From the NCBI GenBank assembly GCA_002367695.1, contig DFDK01000106.1, positions 1,183 through 8,819 on the forward strand: 7,637 nt of DNA, in the 5' to 3' direction. Source of the stretch: Acidimicrobium sp. UBA3029 (GTDB lineage Bacteria; Actinomycetota; Acidimicrobiia; Acidimicrobiales; Ilumatobacteraceae). The notes below the pieces were generated by a model. The model worked only from the letters and a program-made list of their open reading frames with translations, did no database searches and was not told the origin of the DNA. This document shows, in pieces, positions 1 through 7,064 of this stretch (the first letter of the stretch is position 1; each line of letters starts with the position of its first letter). The translations under genes and the position numbers were made by a program.

Positions 1-593
1 AGTGAACAATGATCCTCTATCGTCCAATTTGATCGGACCATGGGTTGGTCTGCTTTCAGCCTTGCCATCGTTGTATCAACTGCGCCACCTACGTGATCCG
101 CATATTTTGCGACAGGTCGATGTACTGCAAGCATGTCTTGTCCCAACTTGGTACTCAACCTCCATCGACTTGGCGAGCACACCACTCCAGCAACGACGAC
201 TGATTTCATCACCACCAAGTCGTCAGCAACCATCAAGGCTGCTTCGACAAGTGCATCGATACCTGTTGACTGCAATGCCTTGCCTGCAAAGTCAGCCACG
301 AGTTGTGCTGCTTCACCCGCTGCATCTTCACCGCCTTCGAGCAGCCCAACTACTTCGTTCCTACGAGTTTTCAACAACTCGCCCTTCATAGCGATTGTCG
401 GCGCGGTCTCTTCGTCACTTGGCAACCATTGCGCCATGTCGAGCGGGCGTGTTCCCACACGATGGCGAAACTCATTGGTCATCTCTACCGGAAGCATCGA
501 ATCGGGCATCGGTAATGCACGGAACGATGAGACATCTACTACTGGCAGTTGGTCGTACGGCGTAAACGGATGTTGATGCAGTACGTGAGTCAT
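1..593 (-). CDS. DUF3445 / heme-dependent oxidative N-demethylase alpha-like protein (partial, C-terminus outside window)
   Basis: The reading frame opens with ATG at 593-591 and stays open for 197 codons to the left edge, so the C-terminal part is missing. Segments typical of DUF3445 are visible: RPLDMAQWL at residues 49-57, a run ending LVEAALMVADDLVVM in the middle, CSPSRW at 139-144 followed by KLG at 149-151, HRPVAKY at 158-164, and RSNWTIEDH at 187-195 near the cut end. The characterised member of this family (HODM) is the heme subunit of an oxidative dimethylamine demethylase that receives electrons from partner reductase subunits; most members are uncharacterised. No signal peptide or membrane segment is seen, so it is probably cytoplasmic. 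It starts 35 bp after the stop of the upstream dehydrogenase gene, with no clear ribosome binding site, so co-transcription is likely. Family assignment is firm; the substrate is unknown, and no reductase partner lies in the window. Confidence 0.85.
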   Translation of the reverse strand, partial: MTHVLHQHPFTPYDQLPVVDVSSFRALPMPDSMLPVEMTNEFRHRVGTRPLDMAQWLPSDEETAPTIAMKGELLKTRRNEVVGLLEGGEDAAGEAAQLVADFAGKALQSTGIDALVEAALMVADDLVVMKSVVVAGVVCSPSRWRLSTKLGQDMLAVHRPVAKYADHVGGAVDTTMARLKADQPMVRSNWTIEDHCS

Positions 594-628
594 GATCGCA
601 CGCTCATTGCTGCGTGCCCAACATCAGA

Positions 629-1405
629 TCACTTAGGCGTCATGCGAATGCCACCGTCGACGCGTATCGTCTCGGCATTCATGTAGCTGTTGGTGATGCA
701 CTCCACCACCATGCTTGCAAGTTCTTCTGGGTAGCCAAGTCGTTGTGGGAAGAGCACACCCTTTTGCAAGTTCTGTTTAAAGAGTTCGCTGTTTTCACCT
801 TGACCGTAGATCGGCGTATCGATAAGACCAGGTGCAACAGTATTGACACGAATACCAATGGCTGAAAGGTCACGCGCAATCGGCAATGTCATGCCAACCA
901 CTCCACCCTTCGACGCCGAGTACGAAGCCTGACCAATTTGTCCATCAAATGCGGCGACAGATGCCATGTTGCAAATTGAACCACGCTCGCCGTTTTCGAG
1001 TGGCTCATTTGTGCTCATTGCAGTACCAATGATGCGAATGCAATCGAAAGTGCCGACCAAGTTAATCGCCACAACTTTTTTAAATGCGTCAAGGTTTGCG
1101 GCCGACTCGTATGAGCCATCTTTGCCAACTGTGCGTTGCGCCCAACCGATTCCTGCCGAGTTGACGAGCGCACGAATTGGTCCCATCGACTTAGCCATCT
1201 CAGCGGCATTAATGATGTCTTGAGTGTTTGTCACGTCAACTTTGCAATACGCTCCGCCAACTTCTTTTGCGAGTGCCTGACCCTTCTCTTCTTGAATGTC
1301 GGCAATTACTACTTTTGCACCACGCTTGGCAAGTAAGCGGACGCATGCCTCACCAATTCCCGATGCTCCACCTGTGACTATTGCGCTTGCTCCGATGAGT
1401 TCCAT
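629..1405 (-). CDS. HSD10-type short-chain dehydrogenase (3-hydroxyacyl-CoA / 3-hydroxy-2-methylbutyryl-CoA dehydrogenase)
   Basis: A 258-residue classical SDR. Counting from the ATG at 1405, it has the Rossmann motif TGGASGIG (11-18), Asp36 at the end of the second strand (implying NAD rather than NADP), NSAG at 82-85, Asn115, and the catalytic triad Ser149, Tyr162, Lys166 in SYSASKGG. The stretch around SVAAFDGQIGQ, the segment GMTLPIARDLSAIGIRVN, APGLIDTP and the C-terminal end IRVDGGIRM closely follow mitochondrial HSD10 (17-beta-HSD type 10), which oxidises 3-hydroxyacyl-CoA and 3-hydroxy-2-methylbutyryl-CoA in fatty acid and isoleucine breakdown. That substrate range is inferred. An in-frame TTG at 1414 would add three residues, but the ATG fits the family N-terminus better; neither has a good ribosome binding site. 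The gene begins 30 bp after rnhA and is followed 35 bp later by the DUF3445 gene, suggesting a shared transcript. Confidence 0.93.
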   Translation of the reverse strand: MELIGASAIVTGGASGIGEACVRLLAKRGAKVVIADIQEEKGQALAKEVGGAYCKVDVTNTQDIINAAEMAKSMGPIRALVNSAGIGWAQRTVGKDGSYESAANLDAFKKVVAINLVGTFDCIRIIGTAMSTNEPLENGERGSICNMASVAAFDGQIGQASYSASKGGVVGMTLPIARDLSAIGIRVNTVAPGLIDTPIYGQGENSELFKQNLQKGVLFPQRLGYPEELASMVVECITNSYMNAETIRVDGGIRMTPK

Positions 1406-1435
1406 GAGGAGCAAGACTACGCAAATTAATAGGCG

Positions 1436-1870
1436 TTAAGCAAAGCCGAGCGAAGCAGCTACAGCAAGTGCATCAACGTGCTCATTCATCGGCTCACCAT
1501 TGTGCGCCTTGACCCATGTAAAGGTGACATCACCGCGTTGATTCACCGCATCTATTAACGGTTCCCATATGTCACGATTAGCAACTGCTTGACGCTGTGA
1601 GTTTTTCCATCCACGTTTTTGCCAACCTACCCACCACGAGTCACGAAAGCAGTGCACTACATATGTGCTGTCAGAACGGATTTCAATTGGTCCAGCCTGA
1701 CCCACATGCGCACGGACTGCTTCCAACGCAGCCATCAATTCCATGCGCTGGTTTGTGGTGTGAGATGTGCCACCAGATGCGGACGGCTCACCAGTTGGAG
1801 ACGTTGCCCACGCCCAACCACCAGGTCCTGGGTTCCCCGAGCACGCTCCATCGGTGTAGATCACAATCAC
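1436..1870 (-). CDS. rnhA: Ribonuclease HI
   Basis: A 144-residue RNase HI, about the usual single-domain length. It cleaves the RNA strand of RNA-DNA hybrids in the cytoplasm, removing primers and R-loops. The signature YTDGACSGNPGPGG opens the protein, and the four carboxylates are Asp7, Glu44 (in TNQRMEL), Asp67 (in RSDSTYV) and Asp133; His123 in WVKAHNG matches the catalytic histidine. The usual NERAD motif reads NEHVD here, keeping the aspartate. The basic, Trp-rich segment WWVGWQKRGWKNS (79-91) is the substrate-handling region. The start is GTG at 1870; a second in-frame GTG at 1864, two codons in, sits 7 nt after an AGGA at 1875-1872 and may be the true start (142 residues). The gene is divergent from aceE across 68 bp and is followed by the dehydrogenase gene after 30 bp. 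Confidence 0.95.
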   Translation of the reverse strand: MIVIYTDGACSGNPGPGGWAWATSPTGEPSASGGTSHTTNQRMELMAALEAVRAHVGQAGPIEIRSDSTYVVHCFRDSWWVGWQKRGWKNSQRQAVANRDIWEPLIDAVNQRGDVTFTWVKAHNGEPMNEHVDALAVAASLGFA

Positions 1871-1879
1871 GTCCTAGAT

Positions 1880-1922
1880 ACTTACTGATTGAGAGCCTCC
1901 GGAGCGGTACCCACCAGTAAGT
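1880..1922. promoter_or_regulatory. Nested inverted repeat in the rnhA/aceE divergent intergenic region (candidate promoters/operator)
   Basis: The arms ACTTACTG (1880-1887) and CAGTAAGT (1915-1922) are exact reverse complements. At the middle lies the perfect 8-bp palindrome CTCCGGAG (1897-1904), whose centre is within half a base of that of the outer arms. Read outward, each side presents nearly the same element, CAGTAAGTCT toward aceE and CAGTAAGTAT toward rnhA, followed 14-16 nt (or 7-9 nt to the nearest ATG/GTG) by start codons. This would suit two mirrored promoter elements or a dimeric regulator site controlling both genes. No convincing -35/-10 pair could be placed, so the regulatory role is inferred from symmetry and position alone. 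Confidence 0.4.
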
Positions 1923-1938
1923 CTGCGAGAATGAGCCA

Positions 1939-4659
1939 ATGATCTTTGATGGTTCGATGCACCAGTTGCCCGATACCGACCCAGGTGAAACTGCGGAGTG
2001 GCTCGACTCGCTTGACGCCGTTGTTGATGTGCAAGGTAAAACACGCGCAAGATATTTGTTGTCGCGACTTCTAGAACGAGCTCGCGAATCGCAAGTGAGT
2101 TTTCCAGCAACAGTTTCGACTCCATACGTCAACAGCATTCCTCGCGAGCAAGAACCGTGGTTTCCTGGTGACGAACACATCGAGCGACGCATCCGCGCAT
2201 ACATCCGATGGAATGCAGCAGTCATGGTGGTACGCGCCAACACAAACGCAGAAGGCATCGGGGGTCATCTCTCTACATTTGCATCGTCGGCAAGTTTGTA
2301 CGAAGTTGGTTTCAATCACTTCTTTCGCGGCAAAGATAGCGGCACCCCTGGCGACCACATCTATTTTCAAGGTCACGCAGCACCTGGTGTCTACGCGAGA
2401 GCATTTATTGAACGCCGTTTAGACGAAGACGATCTCGATCATTTCAGGCGTGAGATTGGCCGCAATGGTCAAGGTCTCTCGAGCTATCCGCATCCACGTT
2501 TGATGCCGGAGTTTTGGGAATTTCCAACTGTCTCGATGGGTCTCGGACCACTCACCGCTTTGTATCACGCCAGATTTAATCGCTATCTGCAAAACCGTCA
2601 ACTCGATGACACTTCCAACAGCAGAGTGTGGGCGTTTCTTGGCGACGGAGAATGCGACGAACCAGAAACACTCGGATCGATTTCGCTTGCCGCACGCGAA
2701 CAACTCGACAATCTCACATTTGTTGTCAACTGCAATTTACAACGGCTCGATGGCCCAGTGCGAGGCAACGGAAAAATTATTCAAGAACTTGAAGCAGTAT
2801 TTCGTGGCGCAGGCTGGAACGTCATCAAAGTTATTTGGGGCTCAAAATGGGACGAACTACTCGCTCGCGATACGACCGGTGTGTTGCTTAACAAGATGAA
2901 CAACACTGTTGATGGTGAATTTCAGCGGTACATCATCGAAAACGGAAACTACATTCGTGAGAACTTTTTTGGCCCAGACCCACGATTGCGTGAGATGGTC
3001 TCGCACTTAAGCGACGAAGAACTCGAGATGCTCCCGCGTGGTGGGCACGACTATCGCAAAGTGTACGCCGCATTCAAAGCAGCAAGCGAAAATATTGGTT
3101 CGGGCAGGCCCACTGCAATTCTATGCAAAACAGTAAAGGGTTGGACTCTCGGTCACGAGATTGAGGGTCGTAATGCAACGCATCAAATTAAAAAGATGAC
3201 CTATGAGCAGTTGCGCACACTGCGCGACACTCTCCACCTCAGCGATGAAATTCCTGATAGTGCCCTGAGCGGTGACGATCCTCCATATTTCCGCCCTGCC
3301 GAGGACAGTATCGAATACCAATACATGATGGAGCGTCGTCGCTCACTTGGCGGCTCGGTGCCAAAGCGCACCACCACCGCACGTAAGCCACTTGTATTGC
3401 CAAGCCCCGACGCCTTTAGCGAGTTTGACTCTGGTAGCGGCGAACAAGCGGTGAGCACAACCATGGTATTTACTCGCCTTTTGCGCAACATGGCTCGCGA
3501 TAAAGACTTCGGTCAACGGGTAGTGCCAATTATCCCCGATGAAGCTCGTACATTCGGAATGGATTCAATGTTCCGCGAACTCAAGATCTATGCATCACAG
3601 GGACAAAAGTACGAGCCTGTCGATCACGCGCTATTGCTGAGTTACGCCGAGTCAACATCGGGTCAGATTCTCGAAGAAGGCATCACCGAGGCTGGCAGCA
3701 TGGCCAGTTTTATTGCGGCTGGAACAAGTTACGCAACGCGTGGTGTGCCAATGGTTCCGTTCTACACATTTTATTCCATGTTCGGCTTTCAGCGAGTGGG
3801 CGATCTCATTTGGCAAGCAGCCGATGCGCGTACACGAGGGTTTTTACTCGGCGCAACTGCCGGTCGTACCACCCTGATGGGTGAAGGCCTGCAACATCAA
3901 GACGGGCACAGCTTGTTACTTGCGAGCACAGTCCCCTTCTGCCAAGCATATGACCCGGCATTCGCATACGAAGTTGCGGCGATAGTAAAAAATGGTCTTA
4001 ACCGGATGTACGGCGATACACCTGAAGACATTTTTTATTACATCACGCTGTACAACGAGAATTACAAGATGCCAGTAAGACCAACGTCACCAGCAATTGA
4101 ATCCGACATCGTGCAAGGTCTCTACAAGTGGCAAGAAGCCATTGGTGGTAAACATCGAGCAACAATTTTGTTTTCTGGCGCTGCTCAAGGCGCTGCCCGA
4201 GCGGCAGCTGTAGAACTGATAGAGAAATATGATGTCGGTATTGACTTGTGGTCTGCAACCTCGTACAAAACGCTGCGTGAAGAAGCATTAGAAGTAGAGC
4301 GTTGGAACAGACTGCACCCAACAGATACACCTCGCCAGCCGCTCGTGACTCGCTTGCTGAGCGACACACCAAACCCATTTAGTCCAATTGTCGCGGTCAC
4401 CGATTTTATGCGCGCAGTACCGGAGCAGGTTGCCCGATTTGTCCCCGGCCGATCGTTTACACCTCTCGGCACCGACGGAATGGGTCGCAGCGACACTCGA
4501 GAGGCTTTGCGCCAACACTTCGAAGTCAACATGCCTCATGTGGTTGTCACGGTCTTGCACCAACTTGCTTTGGCCGGCACCATCAAGTCGGAAGTTGTGC
4601 AAGCAGCAATCGCCGCATATGCAATTGACCCAGAAAGCATCAGCCCGCTCTATTCATAA
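1939..4659 (+). CDS. aceE: Pyruvate dehydrogenase E1 component, homodimeric type
   Basis: A 906-residue protein, close to the lengths known for this family (E. coli about 887, mycobacterial about 900). It is the thiamine diphosphate-dependent E1 that decarboxylates pyruvate and reductively acetylates the lipoyl group of E2, giving acetyl-CoA; in Actinobacteria it works in a mixed complex with E2/Lpd. The ThDP/Mg motif is GDGECDEPET from residue 235, ending in NCNLQ (264-268) and then RLDGPV. Residues matching E. coli active-site positions are His110, His146 (GHAAPGVYAR), His415 (ATHQIKKM), Glu535 (PDEARTFGM), Glu584 (EGITEAGS) and His653 (GLQHQDGHS). The C-terminal domain ends with FTPLGTDGMGRSDTREALR. 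The chain is complete with no frameshift. ATG 1939 is chosen because the family N-terminus follows directly; a weak GAGA at 1927-1930 precedes it, and ATG 1931 is out of frame. The next gene starts 15 bp downstream. Confidence 0.97.
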   Translation: MIFDGSMHQLPDTDPGETAEWLDSLDAVVDVQGKTRARYLLSRLLERARESQVSFPATVSTPYVNSIPREQEPWFPGDEHIERRIRAYIRWNAAVMVVRANTNAEGIGGHLSTFASSASLYEVGFNHFFRGKDSGTPGDHIYFQGHAAPGVYARAFIERRLDEDDLDHFRREIGRNGQGLSSYPHPRLMPEFWEFPTVSMGLGPLTALYHARFNRYLQNRQLDDTSNSRVWAFLGDGECDEPETLGSISLAAREQLDNLTFVVNCNLQRLDGPVRGNGKIIQELEAVFRGAGWNVIKVIWGSKWDELLARDTTGVLLNKMNNTVDGEFQRYIIENGNYIRENFFGPDPRLREMVSHLSDEELEMLPRGGHDYRKVYAAFKAASENIGSGRPTAILCKTVKGWTLGHEIEGRNATHQIKKMTYEQLRTLRDTLHLSDEIPDSALSGDDPPYFRPAEDSIEYQYMMERRRSLGGSVPKRTTTARKPLVLPSPDAFSEFDSGSGEQAVSTTMVFTRLLRNMARDKDFGQRVVPIIPDEARTFGMDSMFRELKIYASQGQKYEPVDHALLLSYAESTSGQILEEGITEAGSMASFIAAGTSYATRGVPMVPFYTFYSMFGFQRVGDLIWQAADARTRGFLLGATAGRTTLMGEGLQHQDGHSLLLASTVPFCQAYDPAFAYEVAAIVKNGLNRMYGDTPEDIFYYITLYNENYKMPVRPTSPAIESDIVQGLYKWQEAIGGKHRATILFSGAAQGAARAAAVELIEKYDVGIDLWSATSYKTLREEALEVERWNRLHPTDTPRQPLVTRLLSDTPNPFSPIVAVTDFMRAVPEQVARFVPGRSFTPLGTDGMGRSDTREALRQHFEVNMPHVVVTVLHQLALAGTIKSEVVQAAIAAYAIDPESISPLYS

Positions 4660-4674
4660 GCGATACTTGTAGCT

Positions 4675-5286
4675 ATGGCTGCACCAACTTCATCCGTTCC
4701 AACTCGAGTCCTGTTCATCACAGGCATCCCAAAGGCCGATGCATTACTCAACAGCAATGGAACGGCACTACTCATTGGCATGCTGCTCGATCAGCAGGTT
4801 CCCATGGAGTGGGCATTCACAGGACCACACACGATCAAGCAGAGACTCGGTCATTGCGACGCGTCAAAGATTGCCGCAATGGATGAAGAAAAATTTGTTT
4901 CGATTTGCTGCGAAAAACCAGCCATTCATCGGTTTCCAGCATCGATGGCAAAACGGATTCATCAAATGTGCGTGATCCTGACTACCGAATATAAAGGTAA
5001 AGGGTCAAACGTATGGAAAAAGATTGAGAACGCAGAGGAACTGCGCAAACGGCTTCGCCAATTGCCCGGCTATGGCGAAGAAAAGACTGAGATATTCATC
5101 GCCCTACTTGGCAAAACATTTGGAGTTCGCCCCGTCGGATGGAAAAAAGCAGCTGGTGTATTTAGCGATACCAAACCACGCTCAGTTGCCGACATTTACT
5201 CTCAAGCGTCCCTACTTAAAGTGCGTGGCTTCAAGCAAATGCAACGTGCGCAAGATGTTGACAAACAAGATCGACCCCGTCGTTAG
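4675..5286 (+). CDS. HhH-GPD family protein, small actinobacterial type (putative base-excision repair)
   Basis: A 203-residue protein resembling the compact HhH-GPD proteins widespread in Actinobacteria. The helix-hairpin-helix is LRQLPGYGEEKTEIF (127-141), followed by ALLGKTFGVRP (143-153) and GWKKAAG; the N-terminal part has LLIGMLLDQQVPMEWAF, typical of the family's first helices. Classical members are DNA glycosylases such as EndoIII, MutY and AlkA. The catalytic aspartate that normally follows the hairpin in VDxHVxR is not visible here (GVRPVGW), and there is no four-cysteine iron-sulfur loop, so glycosylase activity is not assured. It begins 15 bp after aceE and ends 9 bp before galE, so it most likely rides in that operon. 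No Shine-Dalgarno is obvious; a GATACT at 4662-4667, 7 nt before the ATG, could be a weak leaderless -10, but that is tentative. The C-terminus is basic (DKQDRPRR). Confidence 0.85.
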   Translation: MAAPTSSVPTRVLFITGIPKADALLNSNGTALLIGMLLDQQVPMEWAFTGPHTIKQRLGHCDASKIAAMDEEKFVSICCEKPAIHRFPASMAKRIHQMCVILTTEYKGKGSNVWKKIENAEELRKRLRQLPGYGEEKTEIFIALLGKTFGVRPVGWKKAAGVFSDTKPRSVADIYSQASLLKVRGFKQMQRAQDVDKQDRPRR

Positions 5287-5288
5287 GG
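5285..5288 (+). promoter_or_regulatory. galE ribosome binding site overlapping the upstream stop codon
   Basis: AGGG at 5285-5288 shares its first two bases with the TAG stop of the HhH-GPD gene (5284-5286) and lies 7 nt before the galE ATG. This supports the galE start and suggests translational coupling between the two genes. Confidence 0.55.
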
Positions 5289-5295
5289 TTGTTGC

Positions 5296-6264
5296 ATGAC
5301 TATTCTTGTCACCGGCGGCGCTGGCTACATCGGATCCCACACCGTGCGAGCACTCGTTACCCAAGGTCGCGACGTTGTTGTGCTCGACTCACTTGAGCTT
5401 GGTCACAAAAGTCGGGTTGACAATGTCCCATTCGTCCAAGGCGACATCAGCGATGGAAAGATCATCGACAAGGTTTGTCGTAAGTTTGATGTTTCTGAGG
5501 TCATCCACTTTGCTGCTTACAAAGCAGTTGGCGAGTCGATGGAACAACCATTGCGTTACTACAACAATAATGTTGCCGGCACGATCGCACTTGTGCGAGC
5601 GCTCATGGCCAATGGTGTTGAAAAGATCGTCTTTTCATCTTCGGCGGCGGTCTACGGCAATCCCGATCATGTGCCTGTCACCGAAGACGCGCCGTTACGA
5701 CCCGAGAGTGTGTACGCCGAAACCAAGGCGATGGTAGAGAAATTTTTGGCATCGTGCGAAACAATTGGCCTGCGTTCTGTATCCCTGCGCTACTTCAACG
5801 CAGCTGGCGCAAGTGCCGATGCAGCTATTGGCGAAGACTGGTCGATGTCACAAAATCTGGTGCCACTTGTGATGAAGGCTTTGCTCGGATTTAGCGGACC
5901 GCTCAATGTATTTGGCAACGACTACCAAACCCCAGATGGAACCTGCACGCGCGACTACATTCACGTCGAAGACTTGGCTGCTGCACACATCAAGGCACTT
6001 GATTATCTCAACGGTGGCGGCAAAAGTCTGGCATGCAATGTTGGTACTGGCATTGCCACATCAGTGCTCGAAGTAATCAGCATCGCCGAACAAGTGAGTG
6101 GACAAAAGGTTCCACACATTATTTCCAGCCGGCGAGCGGGCGACCCAGTCTCCGTGTTTGCAGACCCTACATTGGTGCGTGCGCTACTTGGCTGGAAAGC
6201 AAATCACGATTTGCGCGACATTATTGGTAGCGCCTGGAAATGGCACAGTTCGTCGGCCAAATAA
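5296..6264 (+). CDS. galE: UDP-glucose 4-epimerase
   Basis: A 322-residue extended SDR, slightly shorter than E. coli GalE (338) but with all core motifs. The NAD-binding GGAGYIGSH starts at residue 7; HFAAYKAVGES, a near-diagnostic GalE segment, follows; the catalytic serine is Ser116 in SSSAAVYG, and the Tyr/Lys pair is Tyr140 and Lys144 in YAETK. RYFNAAGA and GTCTRDYIHVEDLAAAH are also typical, the latter marking the sugar-binding side. The enzyme interconverts UDP-glucose and UDP-galactose in the cytoplasm for the Leloir pathway and for surface polysaccharides. Without other gal genes nearby, a cell-envelope role is at least as likely as galactose catabolism; that is inference. It starts 9 bp after the HhH-GPD gene with an AGGG ribosome binding site. 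It converges on the hydrolase gene with 6 bp between stops. Confidence 0.95.
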   Translation: MTILVTGGAGYIGSHTVRALVTQGRDVVVLDSLELGHKSRVDNVPFVQGDISDGKIIDKVCRKFDVSEVIHFAAYKAVGESMEQPLRYYNNNVAGTIALVRALMANGVEKIVFSSSAAVYGNPDHVPVTEDAPLRPESVYAETKAMVEKFLASCETIGLRSVSLRYFNAAGASADAAIGEDWSMSQNLVPLVMKALLGFSGPLNVFGNDYQTPDGTCTRDYIHVEDLAAAHIKALDYLNGGGKSLACNVGTGIATSVLEVISIAEQVSGQKVPHIISSRRAGDPVSVFADPTLVRALLGWKANHDLRDIIGSAWKWHSSSAK

Positions 6265-6270
6265 ATCTAT

Positions 6271-7047
6271 TTACATCGCAGCGAGCGTGCGTTGCCTATC
6301 TAACCATCCGAGCAAAATTGCCATCGCACGAGGATCATGTCGCAAACGATGACCCGCACCACTAATAATTTGTAGCTCGGCGCTTCCGTGCGCTTCGGCC
6401 AATACTCGCGAGTCTGCTGTCGGGACTATTTCGTCGTCTGATCCGTGCAGCAAAAAAAGTGGCCTCGGTGCAAACCTTCTGGCAGCGTCTGGCGGCCTGA
6501 ACCTTCGCAACTCCCGTCCCCACTCTTCTGTCGACGACGGAAATCCGGGATGCTTAATAGTGCCGATTTCTCGAGCATGTTCAAGAAATCGACGAGGTTG
6601 TTCTGCCCAGTCGTCAAAATCGGCTCTGGCACCAAGCAATGCACAACCATTTACCCGTGGGTCGTCAGCAGCGACACACAGCGCAAGCGCGCCTCCCGTA
6701 TTGTTGCCAACTAACCAAATACCGCTCGGAGATGTTTCTGCAACCACATGACTAATTGCAGCACGCAAATCATCGACCCAACCTTGCATCGAGAAGTCGC
6801 CCTCACTTGTGCCGCAGCCGCGAAAAGTAAACGTCATTGCATTCCAACCAATTTCGCCTGCAACTTGCTCTGCTAGTTCAGGAAACGTTCCACCAGATTG
6901 TCGCGCATCAATGCCGCCACTTGGAAATCCATGACACAACACCATCGCGGGCAATGCGCCGCTCTTTCCACTTGGTTGCACCAAATATCGTGCAAGATTA
7001 AGTCCGCCAGAGAGGAACGATCCGTTCATCTTTGTCGACTCGTTCAA
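6271..7047 (-). CDS. Alpha/beta-hydrolase-fold protein with Asn at the nucleophile position
   Basis: A 258-residue single-domain alpha/beta-hydrolase-fold protein. It has the oxyanion-hole motif HGFPSGG (39-45), FRGCGTSEG (75-83) typical of dipeptidyl-peptidase/serine-aminopeptidase-like hydrolases, a probable acid residue Asp205 in HGSDDEIVP, and His233 in GAGHRLRHD. The nucleophile elbow, normally G-x-S-x-G, reads VGNNTGG (113-119), so Asn116 (codon AAT at 6702-6700) replaces serine. Acid and histidine are retained. The substrate is unknown, and the protein may be non-hydrolytic. The longest frame starts at TTG 7047; an in-frame ATG at 7029 (252 residues) is an equal candidate, and neither has a strong ribosome binding site. 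No signal peptide or membrane segment is evident. It lies 17 bp after the small gene, probably in one transcript, and converges on galE. Confidence 0.88.
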   Translation of the reverse strand: MNESTKMNGSFLSGGLNLARYLVQPSGKSGALPAMVLCHGFPSGGIDARQSGGTFPELAEQVAGEIGWNAMTFTFRGCGTSEGDFSMQGWVDDLRAAISHVVAETSPSGIWLVGNNTGGALALCVAADDPRVNGCALLGARADFDDWAEQPRRFLEHAREIGTIKHPGFPSSTEEWGRELRRFRPPDAARRFAPRPLFLLHGSDDEIVPTADSRVLAEAHGSAELQIISGAGHRLRHDPRAMAILLGWLDRQRTLAAM

Positions 7048-7064
7048 CGAACTCTGTGGAGTTA

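Noticed and set aside
133..576. Plus-strand open frame of 147 codons
   Set aside because: It lies opposite the DUF3445 gene, whose minus-strand product has clear family motifs; the plus-strand product is low-complexity Ser/Ala/Thr.
1931..1933. ATG at 1931 as aceE start
   Set aside because: It is out of frame with AceE; the frame from 1939 carries the whole conserved protein.
1788..2258. Minus-strand open frame of 156 codons spanning the rnhA/aceE junction
   Set aside because: It overlaps two well-identified genes and the intergenic region, and its product (Ser/Arg/Cys-rich) resembles nothing known.
4043..4602. Several minus-strand open frames inside the aceE 3' half
   Set aside because: They mirror the strongly conserved AceE C-terminal coding sequence and show no ribosome binding site or domain.
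6262..6273. Bidirectional terminator between galE and the hydrolase
   Set aside because: The stem is only 5 A-T pairs with a 2-nt loop and no GC core or T-run, too weak for an intrinsic terminator.
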